A stretch of 64,000 bases of DNA from Saccharopolyspora gloriosae (GTDB lineage: Bacteria; Actinomycetota; Actinomycetes; Mycobacteriales; Pseudonocardiaceae). The notes beneath the pieces are model-generated. The model was not told the DNA's origin and searched no databases. It saw only the letters and a list, made by a program, of their open reading frames with translations. Every line of letters starts with the position of its first letter. The stretch's first letter is position 1. The DNA lies in the NCBI RefSeq assembly GCF_022828475.1, contig NZ_CP059557.1, positions 3,829,470 through 3,893,469 on the forward strand, written 5' to 3'. Positions 1 through 12,946 of the stretch are shown here, in pieces. The position numbers were made by a program, and so were the translations under genes.

Positions 1-213
1 CCGCGCCACGTCAGGTCGTTCCACTCCGGGATCAGGTTGCCCAGCGGACAGCCCTGGTGACAGAACGGGATGCCGCAATCCATGCAGCGCCCGGCCTGCT
101 CCTTGATCCGGCCCGGCTCGAAGTCCAGGTAGACCTCGCGCCAGTCCTTGATCCTGATGTCCACGGGGCGGCTCTTGGGCGTTTCACGCGCCGTGGTGAT
201 GAATCCCTTCGGG

Positions 214-221
<8 letters not shown>
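1..221 (-). CDS. gltD: Glutamate synthase small subunit, N-terminal fragment
   Basis: Only the first 73 codons are inside the window; the gene runs off the left edge. The protein starts [19 protein letters not shown] and continues into a cysteine-rich block ([19 protein letters not shown]) typical of the [4Fe-4S]-binding N-terminus of the NADPH-dependent beta subunit of GOGAT. GltD passes electrons from NADPH through its FAD and Fe-S clusters to GltB for glutamate synthesis from glutamine and 2-oxoglutarate. The ATG overlaps the last eight bases of gltB, so the two subunits are probably translationally coupled. Family assignment is secure although the gene is cut. Confidence 0.95.
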
Positions 222-4779
<4,558 letters not shown>

Positions 4780-5564
4780 CGATCCTCCCGTCGCCAGGCC
4801 CGGATCGCGCGAGGGAATTGTGAGCACTCGCCATCGATCCGCGAAAACCTATCGGGCACTGACAAAAGGATGCGCCGTTGCATCGTCGGTCAGTTTGAGG
4901 CACTGTACAGACCGATGCCGCTCAAGGCTACGCCTGAGTAACGCGGGTAAAAATCACATAGCGGCGTCTTGCCAAGCGCGATGTTCCCCTGCAGGCCGTT
5001 CCACCGCAGGTCACGTTCGATCAACCGCCCGTGCCCGGCACCTGCCGCGACCTGCGGCTACGTTCCGGCCGCAATCAGCCGTTCGCCCAGCTCAGCGCGG
5101 CTTTTTCGGTCCAGTCCGATATGCCCGTGACGTAGGACACAGCATAGGAACCCTTGCGTCGAGCGGGTTTTCGCCGCACTGTCCCCTGTGGAATCGACGA
5201 ATCTCCGATGGCCGCGCGAAGTTCATACGAATGACGCAGCCTGCGGAGCCGCCTTTCGCGCTAGGCCCGGAAACGCGGACGCACCGAGCCGCCGTACTGC
5301 GCCGTCCAAGCCGCCTAGCAGGCCGAATCCCCCTCGCTTGCCGTCACCGAGCCGAGAGAACCTCGTCGCGTGCGGGACGCGCCGCACCGCTCGTCGCGGT
5401 GCCGACCCTCGCCGGAAACGACCCCTCCCTGCACTCTCCGCAATTCCGTCGACACACTGAGCGAACTGCGGTCGACGCGCATTCTTGATCGATTATCGCA
5501 TTCCGCGAGGCGGAGCGAAATCGGACGATTCCATACCGTCACGCCCGATTCCCAGATCGATCGA
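4780..5564. other. Gene-free region upstream of gltB
   Basis: About 785 bases between gltB and the 3' end of the GT87 gene, both on the minus strand, so the gltB promoter should lie here. Open frames on either strand (for example 4820-5488 plus, 5315-5542 minus) have no recognisable protein features and look like high-GC noise. A short GATCGATCGATC run sits at about 5557-5568, at the GT87 stop. I could not assign a riboswitch or a clear promoter. Confidence 0.5.
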
Positions 5565-6887
5565 TCAATCCTGCGGGATCCGAGCGGAGAGCGCCCGCGG
5601 CGGTTCGGTCAGTCCGGTCGGTTCCGCCGCATAACGCGACAGCAGCAAAAGCATTGCGATACCGATCAGCAGATAGGAATCACCGACCACGTGCTGTATC
5701 GCATTCCAGTCTCCGCCCGCCGGCAGCATCCGGAATGTGGCGGCGAACGCGGCTACGGTGATGACCGCACCGGTGACCAGCCAGCCGGTGCTGCGCCTGC
5801 GCAGGGCGGTACCGGCCACGAGGAGCAAGCCCGGCGCCACCCACACCCAGTGGTCCGACCAGGACGTCGGCGAGATCAGCAGAGCCAGGATCGCGGTCCC
5901 CAGCAACGCGGGCGCCACCTCCGCCGAACGCAGCACTCGCACCGTCACCAACGTCAACACCAGCGCGAACAGCGCCCACAAGGCGTACTGGGTCAGCGTC
6001 GGCAGATCCAGCCGCGCAAGCCCGCCCATCACCGACTGGTTCGTGTGGAACGCGGAACCGCTCACCCCGGCGGCGGGGCCGCTGCCGAACCAGTAGTCCA
6101 TCGAGGCCGAACGGTTCAGCACGAATCCGAAGCACGTTCCGGCGGCGGCGGTGACCGCGCCGACCGCGGCGGCCCGGTAGTCCTTGCGCACCAAGAAGAA
6201 CAGCAGGAACGCGGCCGGTGTGAGCTTGATCGCGGCGGCGAGCCCGATCAGCAGTCCGCGCGGCCACCGGGGGCGCTCGGTGAGGCAGTCGACGGCCACC
6301 AGGGCCATCAGCAGAATGTTGATCTGCCCCAGTCCGAACGAGGCGTACACCGGTTCCAGCAGCAACGTTCCGGGAAGCGCGATCGCGGCCACCGCGAGGG
6401 CGCTCTCCCGACCGGCCAGCGGCCACATGCGCCGCGCCACCAGGTAGAGCACCAGTCCGATCGCGGCCAGATCGGTCAGGTAGATCAGCCATAACCCGGC
6501 GACGAAGGGCAGCACCGCCGGAACCGACAGCGGGAGCAGCGCGAAAGGCGGATACACCCACGGCAGGATGCGATCCGCACTGGTCATCGGGCCGCCGACC
6601 GTGATGTCGCCGCCGCTGAGCCAGGTGTGCACCGCCCACCGGTAGACCTGGTAGTCGATGCCCGCGCCGTGCCCGAGGCCCGCCCGGCGCATCAGGAACA
6701 TCGCCACCGTCGAGATCACCAGCGCGATCGCGCCGACCGCGATGACCGCACGCGGCCGGTCGAGCACCCGAGCCCGCAGCAGCTCCAGCCACCGCTGCGC
6801 GGTGACGAGGGACGCGGTGAGGGCCGAGCGGAACCCGGTGTCCTCGGGCGGGCCGGATAAATCAGCAGGGCGTAGCGGGGTGACCAA
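5565..6887 (-). CDS. GT87 family polyprenyl-phosphomannose-dependent mannosyltransferase-like membrane protein
   Basis: 440 residues with about ten hydrophobic segments, beginning near residue 48 (AVIAVGAIALVISTVAMFL). The first extracytoplasmic loop carries GIDYQVYRWAVHTW, with the conserved Asp expected of GT-C enzymes, followed by PWVYPPFALLPL, a motif seen in the DUF2029/GT87 family (PimE- and MptC-like alpha-1,2-mannosyltransferases). Such enzymes move mannose from polyprenyl-phosphomannose onto lipoglycans outside the membrane. The start is a TTG at 6887 preceded by GGAAGG at good spacing. It reads toward gltB but the 785-base gap argues against a shared operon. Acceptor substrate cannot be told from sequence. 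Confidence 0.8.
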   Translation of the reverse strand: MVTPLRPADLSGPPEDTGFRSALTASLVTAQRWLELLRARVLDRPRAVIAVGAIALVISTVAMFLMRRAGLGHGAGIDYQVYRWAVHTWLSGGDITVGGPMTSADRILPWVYPPFALLPLSVPAVLPFVAGLWLIYLTDLAAIGLVLYLVARRMWPLAGRESALAVAAIALPGTLLLEPVYASFGLGQINILLMALVAVDCLTERPRWPRGLLIGLAAAIKLTPAAFLLFFLVRKDYRAAAVGAVTAAAGTCFGFVLNRSASMDYWFGSGPAAGVSGSAFHTNQSVMGGLARLDLPTLTQYALWALFALVLTLVTVRVLRSAEVAPALLGTAILALLISPTSWSDHWVWVAPGLLLVAGTALRRRSTGWLVTGAVITVAAFAATFRMLPAGGDWNAIQHVVGDSYLLIGIAMLLLLSRYAAEPTGLTEPPRALSARIPQD

Positions 6888-7082
6888 CGAGATCCTTCCG
6901 TCGCGCGGCCACCAACTCGACTACCCGATCCCCGACGAGGAGCATCCGGCCGCAGGGTGCCCGTGAATGCAGGCACGAAACTTTATCCACCCTGCCACAG
7001 CGATCTTGGGGCGGTCCGCGTTACAGGCCGGGCGGCAGCGCCTCGGGAGCTCACCGCCGGCCCGACGAAGATCACCGGGCGC

Positions 7083-7544
7083 TCAGAGCGCGTAGAGCTC
7101 GGGCAGGTTCACGACGATGGCCTCCTGGGTGCTGCGGGAGATCACCACGACGGCCTTGTTGTCCGGATCCGGGTTCTCCTCGCGGTGCGGGACGTACGGC
7201 GGGACGAAGATGTAGTCGCCCGGCTCCGTCTTGATCCGGACCTCCTCGGTGCCGTCGTGGAAGACGAACTCGGGATTGCCGCCGGCCACGTAGATCGCCG
7301 TCTCGGACTCGCCGTGGTGGTGGTTGTCCGAGGAGGTGGACGGGGCCACGTGCGTCTCACCGGTCCAGATCCGCTCGGAACCGACGGTGTCACCGCTGAT
7401 CGCGGCGAGCCGCTGCATTCCCTCGGTCTGCGCGGTGTTGCGGTCCAGGGAATCACCGCGGATGTGGTGCAGCCGGGACCGCAGCGGGCGGTCGTCCTGC
7501 GGCGTGTCCTGCGAGCTGAAGTCGGGGTGGAAGGCGTCGGGCAT
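7083..7544 (-). CDS. Single-domain cupin protein at end of organosulfur locus
   Basis: 153 residues starting MPDAFHPDFSSQD. The start at 7544 follows GGAG by eight bases; the open frame continues upstream to 7625 without support. The middle holds a cupin barrel: motif 1 is around SSDNHHHGESETAIYV (metal-binding His-x-His and Glu), and motif 2 is around GDYIFVPPYVPHREENP with the third His. It is the last gene of the minus-strand sulfonate/aldolase locus, 100 bases after the hydrolase-Rrf2 gene. Small cupins may be dioxygenases, isomerases or ligand sensors, so the reaction is unknown. A role on a product of C-S bond cleavage is an inference from position. Confidence 0.75.
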   Translation of the reverse strand: MPDAFHPDFSSQDTPQDDRPLRSRLHHIRGDSLDRNTAQTEGMQRLAAISGDTVGSERIWTGETHVAPSTSSDNHHHGESETAIYVAGGNPEFVFHDGTEEVRIKTEPGDYIFVPPYVPHREENPDPDNKAVVVISRSTQEAIVVNLPELYAL

Positions 7545-7644
7545 GTCGGGCTCCGTTCTGCGCGTGGTTCGTGGCGAGGGTCTCCCCATCGCGGGCTGCT
7601 CGCGAGCCTGCCGGGGGCAGGCCACCGGGATCAGGCCATTGAGA

Positions 7645-8718
7645 TCAGGCGACCGGGGTCCGGTCGGCGGCCAGGTCGGCGATGGTGATGTGGTCCAGGA
7701 ACTCGGCCACGGTGCCGCCCAGCCGAGCCCACACGCCGTCCTGCTGCGCGTCGTCGTGCCGGGAGGTCACCGAGCCCTCCACGACGCGGACCACCTCCGC
7801 GAGCGTGATCTCCGCGGCCGCCTTGGCCGGCCAGTAGCCGCCCTCGCAGCCGCGCTGGCTGTTGACCAGGCCGCCACGGCGCAGCTCCACCATCAGGTTC
7901 ACCAGCGAGTTCAGCGGGATGCCCTGAGTGCGCGCCATCGACTCGCAGGTCTGCTGCCTGCCGCTGCGGGCGAGTTCGGTGAGCGCCCGCACCGAGTAGT
8001 CCACCCGCGCCGAGATGTGCACGGGCGCGGCGCGGCGCACCCGGGAACTCTTCGGGGCCGTGATCTCGGGCAGCACCACCGCACCCTTGGCGATCTCCTC
8101 GCAGAACAGCACGATCCGGGCGGCGACGCTGCGGTGCACCTTGTCGTTGAGGATGTCGTGCACGCCGTCCTTGAACACCGCAGAGGTGGCCTGCGGGTGC
8201 GCGGCGCTGAGCCGGGTCACCGGGTCCACCGGCGCGATGGCGTCGCCCTCGCCGTGCAACAGCAGCGTCGGGATCTCCGGGAGACCTTGCGGCGGCGCCG
8301 AGGTGCCCGCGTCGAGCTCGCCCCATCTGAAGTCGGGATCGGTGTCGAGCCGTTCCCGGTGGATCGGGCAGGACGTGCGGGCGGAGATCTCGTCGTCGCG
8401 GTCCGCGGGCGCCTCGGTCGCCGCCGACAGCGGTGTGCCCGCCAGCACCAGGCCGTCGACCGGCGAGTGCAGCGATGTCTCCCATGCGCGCAACGCCCCG
8501 GTATCGGTGCCCACGAGGATGCGGGCCGTGTCGCCCGCGTCGGCGAACCACACCGCGGGCTCACCCGGATCCTCGGTCAGGTCCGGCACGACCACGGTGT
8601 AGCCGTCGACGGCGAGCCTGCGCCCGAACCGTTCGTACACACCGGGGTGTTCGCCCCTGCCGTGCAGCACTACGACGTGGCCCCGCGAAGCGCTGTCGGG
8701 CACCCACGTGCGCGTCAT
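7645..8718 (-). CDS. Alpha/beta-hydrolase domain fused to an Rrf2-type DNA-binding domain
   Basis: 357 residues in one frame; ATG at 8718 preceded by GGAG. Residues about 1-225 look like an alpha/beta-hydrolase: a first strand followed by VVVLHGRGEHPG, the segment VDGLVLAGTPLS, and late PTLLLHGEGDAIAPVDP and VFKDGVHDIL with candidate Asp and His. I do not see an unambiguous GxSxG nucleophile, so activity is uncertain. Residues about 235-335 (HISARVDYSVRALTELARSG, then a winged helix ending in GCEGGY) match the Rrf2 family. Only one cysteine lies in the region where Fe-S Rrf2 proteins carry three, so it resembles the non-cluster CymR type linked to sulfur control. It sits in the same operon as sulfonate transport genes. 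Probably a local regulator that senses a hydrolase ligand; that is inference. Confidence 0.75.
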   Translation of the reverse strand: MTRTWVPDSASRGHVVVLHGRGEHPGVYERFGRRLAVDGYTVVVPDLTEDPGEPAVWFADAGDTARILVGTDTGALRAWETSLHSPVDGLVLAGTPLSAATEAPADRDDEISARTSCPIHRERLDTDPDFRWGELDAGTSAPPQGLPEIPTLLLHGEGDAIAPVDPVTRLSAAHPQATSAVFKDGVHDILNDKVHRSVAARIVLFCEEIAKGAVVLPEITAPKSSRVRRAAPVHISARVDYSVRALTELARSGRQQTCESMARTQGIPLNSLVNLMVELRRGGLVNSQRGCEGGYWPAKAAAEITLAEVVRVVEGSVTSRHDDAQQDGVWARLGGTVAEFLDHITIADLAADRTPVA

Positions 8719-8746
8719 GTCGACTCCATTCGTTCCATCCCCGGCA

Positions 8747-9718
8747 TCATGCCCCGCCGGAGTACAGGTCGGGCACGCTGGATGCCGCGACGTCGATCGG
8801 TTCCCGGATCACCCCGGCGGCGCGGAACCGGTCGGCGGTGCTCTGCAGTTCGGCGAGCACCGCAGGGCTCAGCGGTCGGATCTCCTGCCGGGTCCGGGTG
8901 AGGATGTTGCGAGCCACCTGCGGTTCCAGCGACGTCAGGTCCGAGTAGACCCGCTGGTATTCGGCCTGGTTCTCGTCGCTCCACTGCCAGGCGCGGGCGA
9001 ACCGGCGCATGGCATCGGCCAGCGCCTCCCGCTTCAGCGGGTCCTGCACAGAGGATTCGGCGACGGAGATGAAACCGTTGTGGCCGTTGATGCCGGTGCC
9101 ATCGCGGAGCACCCGGGCGCCCGCGTCCTGGGCGATCGCGAGGTACGGGTCGAACGTCGCCCACGCCTCGATGTGCCCGGCGCGGAAGCCCGCTTGGGCG
9201 TCGGTGGGCAGGCTGAAGGTGATCCGCACGTCCTGCGGTTTCAGGCCCGCCTCTTCCAGCGCTCCGAGCACGGTGAGTTGCGAGATGCTGCCCGCCGCCG
9301 AGGAGATCACGATGTGCTTGCCGCGCAGATCGGCCACGGTCCGGATCGGCGAGTCCGGTGGCACCACGATGGCGGTGGACGACTGCGCGGCGGCGGTGGC
9401 CACGGCCGGGCGGATCGGCACTCCCCCGGCCAGGGCTTGCAAGGTCGGGGTGTCTCCGGCGACGGCGGTGTCCACCTCGCCGGAGCGCACCGCCTCGAAC
9501 AGTGCTGCGGCGCCTTGGAAGTTGGCCCACCGGACCCGGTACGGCGCGTCCTCGAACGCCTTCGCCGCCTCGGCCCGCGCCCGCGTGCCGCCCGCCTGGT
9601 CACCGAGCACCAGGGTCACGTCCGAGAGCCGTTCCGCCGGTCGCCCGCCGCCGCAGCCGGCGGCCACCATGAGCACCGCGAGCACCGCCGCGACCACCGT
9701 CCCGCGATGTCGAGCCAC
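8747..9718 (-). CDS. ssuA: SsuA-like sulfonate ABC transporter substrate-binding lipoprotein
   Basis: 323 residues. A signal peptide ends in a lipobox (LMVAAGC, Cys at about residue 21), so the mature protein should be lipid-anchored outside the membrane. The rest is a periplasmic-binding fold of the SsuA/NMT1 type: GDQAGGTRARAEAAKAF, DTAVAGDTPTLQAL, TVADLRGKHIVISSAAGS, HIEAWATFDPYLA. Of two nearby GTG codons I chose the one at 9718, since AGGAGGA is six bases upstream; the GTG at 9724 abuts the Shine-Dalgarno sequence. Partners are SsuB and SsuC at 12050-13773. The ligand is likely an aliphatic sulfonate or sulfate ester, but taurine-type ligands cannot be excluded. Confidence 0.85.
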   Translation of the reverse strand: MARHRGTVVAAVLAVLMVAAGCGGGRPAERLSDVTLVLGDQAGGTRARAEAAKAFEDAPYRVRWANFQGAAALFEAVRSGEVDTAVAGDTPTLQALAGGVPIRPAVATAAAQSSTAIVVPPDSPIRTVADLRGKHIVISSAAGSISQLTVLGALEEAGLKPQDVRITFSLPTDAQAGFRAGHIEAWATFDPYLAIAQDAGARVLRDGTGINGHNGFISVAESSVQDPLKREALADAMRRFARAWQWSDENQAEYQRVYSDLTSLEPQVARNILTRTRQEIRPLSPAVLAELQSTADRFRAAGVIREPIDVAASSVPDLYSGGA

Positions 9719-9746
9719 GATCACTCCTCCTGTCCAGTGTGGACGA

Positions 9747-10565
9747 TCAGTCCAGCAGGTCGGGCTGTTCGTGCACGATCTCCTCGTACAGCGGCGCGAA
9801 CGTGACCCAGCCCGGGTCCGCGTGCCTGCTGTACTGCTCGTGGGTGTGACGGGCGATGTCTTCGGGGATCAGCTGCGGCTCGCCCGCCGAGGACGCGAGG
9901 ATCTGCGTCTTCGCGTTGCGCTCCGCGGCGACGTAGAGCGACACCGCCTCCTCCACCGACCGCCCGACCGTGAGCAGGCCGTGGTTGGCGAGGATCGCCA
10001 CTCGCCGCTGCCCCAGGGTCTCGGCGATGCGACGGCCTTCTTCCAGGTCCAGCACCACTCCGGAGAAGTCCGGCACGATCACGTTGTCGCCGTAGAACTG
10101 GGCACCGTCCTGCGAGATCGGCAGCAGTTCGGTGTTCAGCGCCGCCAACGCCTTGCCCCAGATCGAGTGGCTGTGCGCGGCGGCGTCCACGTGCGGGTGG
10201 GCGCGGTGGATCTGCGAGTGGATCGCGAACGCGGCCTGGTTGACCGGGTGGTCGCCGTGCACGATCTCGCCGTCGTGGTTGACCAGCAGCAGATCGGAGG
10301 CCTTGATGCGGCTGAATGCGCGGCCCAGCGGGTTGACCCAGAAGTGGTCGGTCAGTTCCGGGTCGCGCACGGTGATGTGCCCGGCGGCGCCCTCGTTGTA
10401 GCCGAGCTTGCCGAAGATCCGGAATCCGGCGGCGAGGCGCTGCTTGCGGAAGCGACGTTCGTCCTCCACGGAGTCGAACTTCGGCCGCGGCGGGAAGGTG
10501 TTGGTGCGGGGCCGCAGGTTCCGGGCGAATTCCGAGAGTTGCGAGGAAGGTGCGGTGGCGGTCAT
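9747..10565 (-). CDS. Class II aldolase/adducin family protein
   Basis: 272 residues, start ATG at 10565 overlapping the stop of the upstream monooxygenase by four bases (ATGA), so translation is coupled. Family marks are GYNEGAAGHITVRDPEL near residue 60, the Zn-ligand pair in DAAAHSHSIWGKALA, and ILANHGLLTVG with the third His. Class II aldolases of the fuculose-phosphate type use Zn to cleave or form C-C bonds; many family members act on small hydroxy-aldehydes or sugar acids. Its place directly after an SsuD-like enzyme suggests it may process the carbonyl compound released on desulfonation. The real substrate is unknown. Confidence 0.85.
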   Translation of the reverse strand: MTATAPSSQLSEFARNLRPRTNTFPPRPKFDSVEDERRFRKQRLAAGFRIFGKLGYNEGAAGHITVRDPELTDHFWVNPLGRAFSRIKASDLLLVNHDGEIVHGDHPVNQAAFAIHSQIHRAHPHVDAAAHSHSIWGKALAALNTELLPISQDGAQFYGDNVIVPDFSGVVLDLEEGRRIAETLGQRRVAILANHGLLTVGRSVEEAVSLYVAAERNAKTQILASSAGEPQLIPEDIARHTHEQYSRHADPGWVTFAPLYEEIVHEQPDLLD

Positions 10566-11704
10566 GCCGGGGTCCTTTCGCTCTGGTCCTGCTCGGTGGA
10601 CACGCCCGCGCGGGCACGGCGGGCGACTTCTTCGCGGACGGCCGGGATGAGTTCGCGGCCGTAGTCGATGGCGTCGTCGAGCGGGTCGTAACCGCGGATG
10701 AGCAGCGTGGTCACGCCGATGTCGACGTAGTCGGCCAGCGCCTTCGCCACGGTCTCGGCGGTGCCGACGAGCGCGGTGGAGTTGCCCGCCGCGTTGGTGG
10801 CCTGCGAGGTCGGGGTCCACAGCGCGCGGTCGTGCAGCTCGCCCTTGGCGGCGGCGGCGAGCAGGCGCTGCGATCCGACGTTGGCGACTTCGGTGCCTTT
10901 GCCGAGCGTCTTCGGCCCGGTGAACGATCCGAACCCGCCGCGCGCGGCGTGGATCCGGTCCAGCACGGAGTGCGCGCGCTCCCAGGCGAGTTCCTCGGTG
11001 GCACCGAGGATCGGCCGGAACGACACGCTGATGCCGGGGTTGTCGGTGCGCCCGGCCGCGCGGGCGGCGGCGCGCACCGAGTCGATCTGCTCGGCCGTCT
11101 CGGCCAGCGGTTCGCCCCACAGCGCGAACACGTCGGCGTGCTTGCCGCCCACCCGGTACGCCGCCTCCGAGGAACCGCCGAAGTACAGCGGAATCCGGGG
11201 CTGCTGCAGGGGTTTCACCGCGGTCTGGAAGTCCTCGAACCGGTAGTTCGGGCCGTCGTGGCTGATCGGGCCGTCCTCGGTCCACGCCCGCTTGAGGACG
11301 TCGAGGTATTCGTCGGTGCGGGCGTAGCGCTGCTCCTTGTTGAGGTAGTCGCCGTCGCGGCGCTGCTCGGAGTCGCTGCCACCGGTGATGATGTGCACCG
11401 CGATCCGGCCGCCCGCGAGGGTGTCCAGCGTTGAGAAGGTGCGCGCCGCCAGCGTCGGGGATGCGAAGCCCGGGCGGTGCGCCACCAGGAATCCGAGCCG
11501 GTCGGTGTGCGCGGCGACGTGCGCGGCGATCTGGGTGCCGTCCGGGGAGCCGGAACCGTGACCGATGAGCACGCGGTCGAAGCCCCCGTCCTCGTGGGCG
11601 CGGGCGAAGCGGCGCAGGAACTGCGGGTCGATCGCGGGTCCCTGCGCCCGGTGGATCTCCGAGACGTGCTGCGGGCCGATCATGCCGACGATTTCCACAC
11701 TCAT
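10562..11704 (-). CDS. SsuD-like LLM-class FMNH2-dependent monooxygenase
   Basis: 380 residues, the size of alkanesulfonate monooxygenase. The start at 11704 (MSVEIVGMIGP) follows AGGAAG; the frame is open to 11788 but unsupported. Luciferase-like barrel motifs are clear: LGFLVAHRPGFASPTLAART, TLDTLAGGRIAVHIITGGSD, PLYFGGSSEAAYRVG, NSTALVGTAETVAKAL. The loop that carries Cys54 in E. coli SsuD (RSC) reads GHGSGSPDGT here, so that cysteine is absent and the substrate may differ from simple alkanesulfonates. No SsuE-type flavin reductase is encoded in the window. It should release sulfite from an organosulfonate or sulfone with O2 and reduced FMN. Confidence 0.85.
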   Translation of the reverse strand: MSVEIVGMIGPQHVSEIHRAQGPAIDPQFLRRFARAHEDGGFDRVLIGHGSGSPDGTQIAAHVAAHTDRLGFLVAHRPGFASPTLAARTFSTLDTLAGGRIAVHIITGGSDSEQRRDGDYLNKEQRYARTDEYLDVLKRAWTEDGPISHDGPNYRFEDFQTAVKPLQQPRIPLYFGGSSEAAYRVGGKHADVFALWGEPLAETAEQIDSVRAAARAAGRTDNPGISVSFRPILGATEELAWERAHSVLDRIHAARGGFGSFTGPKTLGKGTEVANVGSQRLLAAAAKGELHDRALWTPTSQATNAAGNSTALVGTAETVAKALADYVDIGVTTLLIRGYDPLDDAIDYGRELIPAVREEVARRARAGVSTEQDQSERTPA

Positions 11705-11830
11705 GACAACACTTCCTGTTCGGTCTTGATCCGCGAGCGGACGCGACGCCCCGCCCCGGCTCCGGTGGAGCCGCGGTCGCCATCGCACGTCCGAGCGGCG
11801 AATGTCGTTGGGCGCTGAGAGGCCTTGCGG

Positions 11831-12014
11831 CCTGATCTGTGAGCTGTGCCTTGTCAGCGGCTGAGCTTCTGAGCAGTGATGGTCGAGCGGGTCGGCGACC
11901 GGCGGGTTCTCAGCGGCTTCCTCGCGTGGACGCCGATTTCACCGTGCGGGGACATGAACGATCAGTCCCGCAACGAGGAAGCCGATGAGGTTCCGCCGAA
12001 TGACCCGCTGCGCA
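11831..12014 (-). repeat. Family-1 palindromic intergenic repeat, copy A
   Basis: It lies between ssuB and the monooxygenase gene. Blocks shared with four other copies are TTGTCAGCGG, GGCGGGTTCTCAGCGGC, GAGGAAGCC and TGAGGTTCCGC, then ACCCGCT. Arms at 11909-11924 and 11974-11989 pair with one mismatch around a 49-base loop. The strand given is only the direction of the flanking genes. The hairpin could attenuate or process the transcript between transporter and enzyme genes. Confidence 0.85.
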
Positions 12015-12049
12015 CAGCACTGCGCGAAGCCTCCTGAGGAAAGTCGTGC

Positions 12050-12946
12050 TCAGTGCACTCCGAGCCAGGAGAGGAGTTCGGCGCGCTGGGCGACGAACGA
12101 CGGCGCGGACACGTCACGCGGACGGGGGTGTTCGACGAGCTGGTCGTGCACGATGCCGCCGTCGTCCATCACCAGCACCCGGTCGGCCAGCAGCAGCGCC
12201 TCTTCGACGTCGTGGGTGACCAGCAGGATCGCGCAACCGTGGCGTTCCCACAGCTCCCCCACCAGCGCCTGCACCTTCAGGCGGGTGAGCGCGTCCAACG
12301 CGGAGAACGGTTCGTCCAGCAGCAGCAGGTCCGGTTCGCGCACCAGCGCGCGGGCCAGCGACGCGCGCTGCGCCTCACCACCGGAGAGCACCTTCGGCCA
12401 CACGTCCACCCGGTGTCCGAGGCCGACCTCTTCCAAGGCGGCGACGGCTCGGGCACGGCTCGGCTTGCCCCGCAGGCCGAGGATCACGTTGCGCCACACC
12501 CGTTTCCAGGGCAGCAGTCGTGGTGCCTGGAAGGCCACCGCGCGCCGCTGCGCCACCTGGACCTCGCCGGTGATCTCGCGGTCGAGGTCGGCGAGGATGC
12601 GCAGCAGGGTGCTCTTGCCGCAGCCGCTGGGGCCGAGCAGCGCCACGAACTGGCCCGGCTCGAGGTCCAGGTCGAGGCCGTTGATGACGGTGTGGTCGCC
12701 GAAGCTCTTCGTCAGTCCGCGCACCTTCGCGGGCAGCGAGCCCTTCGACGACTCCGCCGCGCCGGAGTCCGGTGCGCCAGTGGTCGTGATCCCCGCGTCG
12801 GCGGTCGCGGATTCGTCGGTTGCCGCGCCGGTGGTCGCTCCGTCGGTGGTCGCCGCGCCGGTGGTCGCCGCGCCGGTGGTCGCTTCGTCGGGGGTCGCGG
12901 TGTCGGGGGCGGAGTCCGTCACGCTCCGCGGAAAGCCGGTCGCCAT
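12050..12946 (-). CDS. ssuB: SsuB-like ABC transporter ATP-binding protein with Thr/Ala-rich N-terminal extension
   Basis: 298 residues. The ATPase core has Walker A GPSGCGKST, Q-loop AVAFQAPRLLPW, signature LSGGEAQRASLARAL, Walker B LLLLDEPFSALDALTR and H-loop LLVTHDVEEAL, typical of the nitrate/sulfonate/taurine importer class. About 55 residues of low-complexity Thr/Ala/Gly/Asp sequence precede the core, encoded by tandem 15-bp repeats; this is not usual in SsuB. The ATG at 12946 overlaps the end of ssuC by 28 bases and has AAGGA upstream. It powers uptake with SsuC and SsuA. Confidence 0.88.
   Translation of the reverse strand: MATGFPRSVTDSAPDTATPDEATTGAATTGAATTDGATTGAATDESATADAGITTTGAPDSGAAESSKGSLPAKVRGLTKSFGDHTVINGLDLDLEPGQFVALLGPSGCGKSTLLRILADLDREITGEVQVAQRRAVAFQAPRLLPWKRVWRNVILGLRGKPSRARAVAALEEVGLGHRVDVWPKVLSGGEAQRASLARALVREPDLLLLDEPFSALDALTRLKVQALVGELWERHGCAILLVTHDVEEALLLADRVLVMDDGGIVHDQLVEHPRPRDVSAPSFVAQRAELLSWLGVH

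Noticed and set aside
5315-5542. Small minus-strand frame in the gltB upstream region
   Set aside because: Ser/Arg-rich product with no family marks and no ribosome site; likely chance.
9747-11783. 678-codon frame suggesting a fused monooxygenase-aldolase
   Set aside because: The first part is the monooxygenase gene read in a wrong frame; the aldolase has its own ATG with a four-base overlap.
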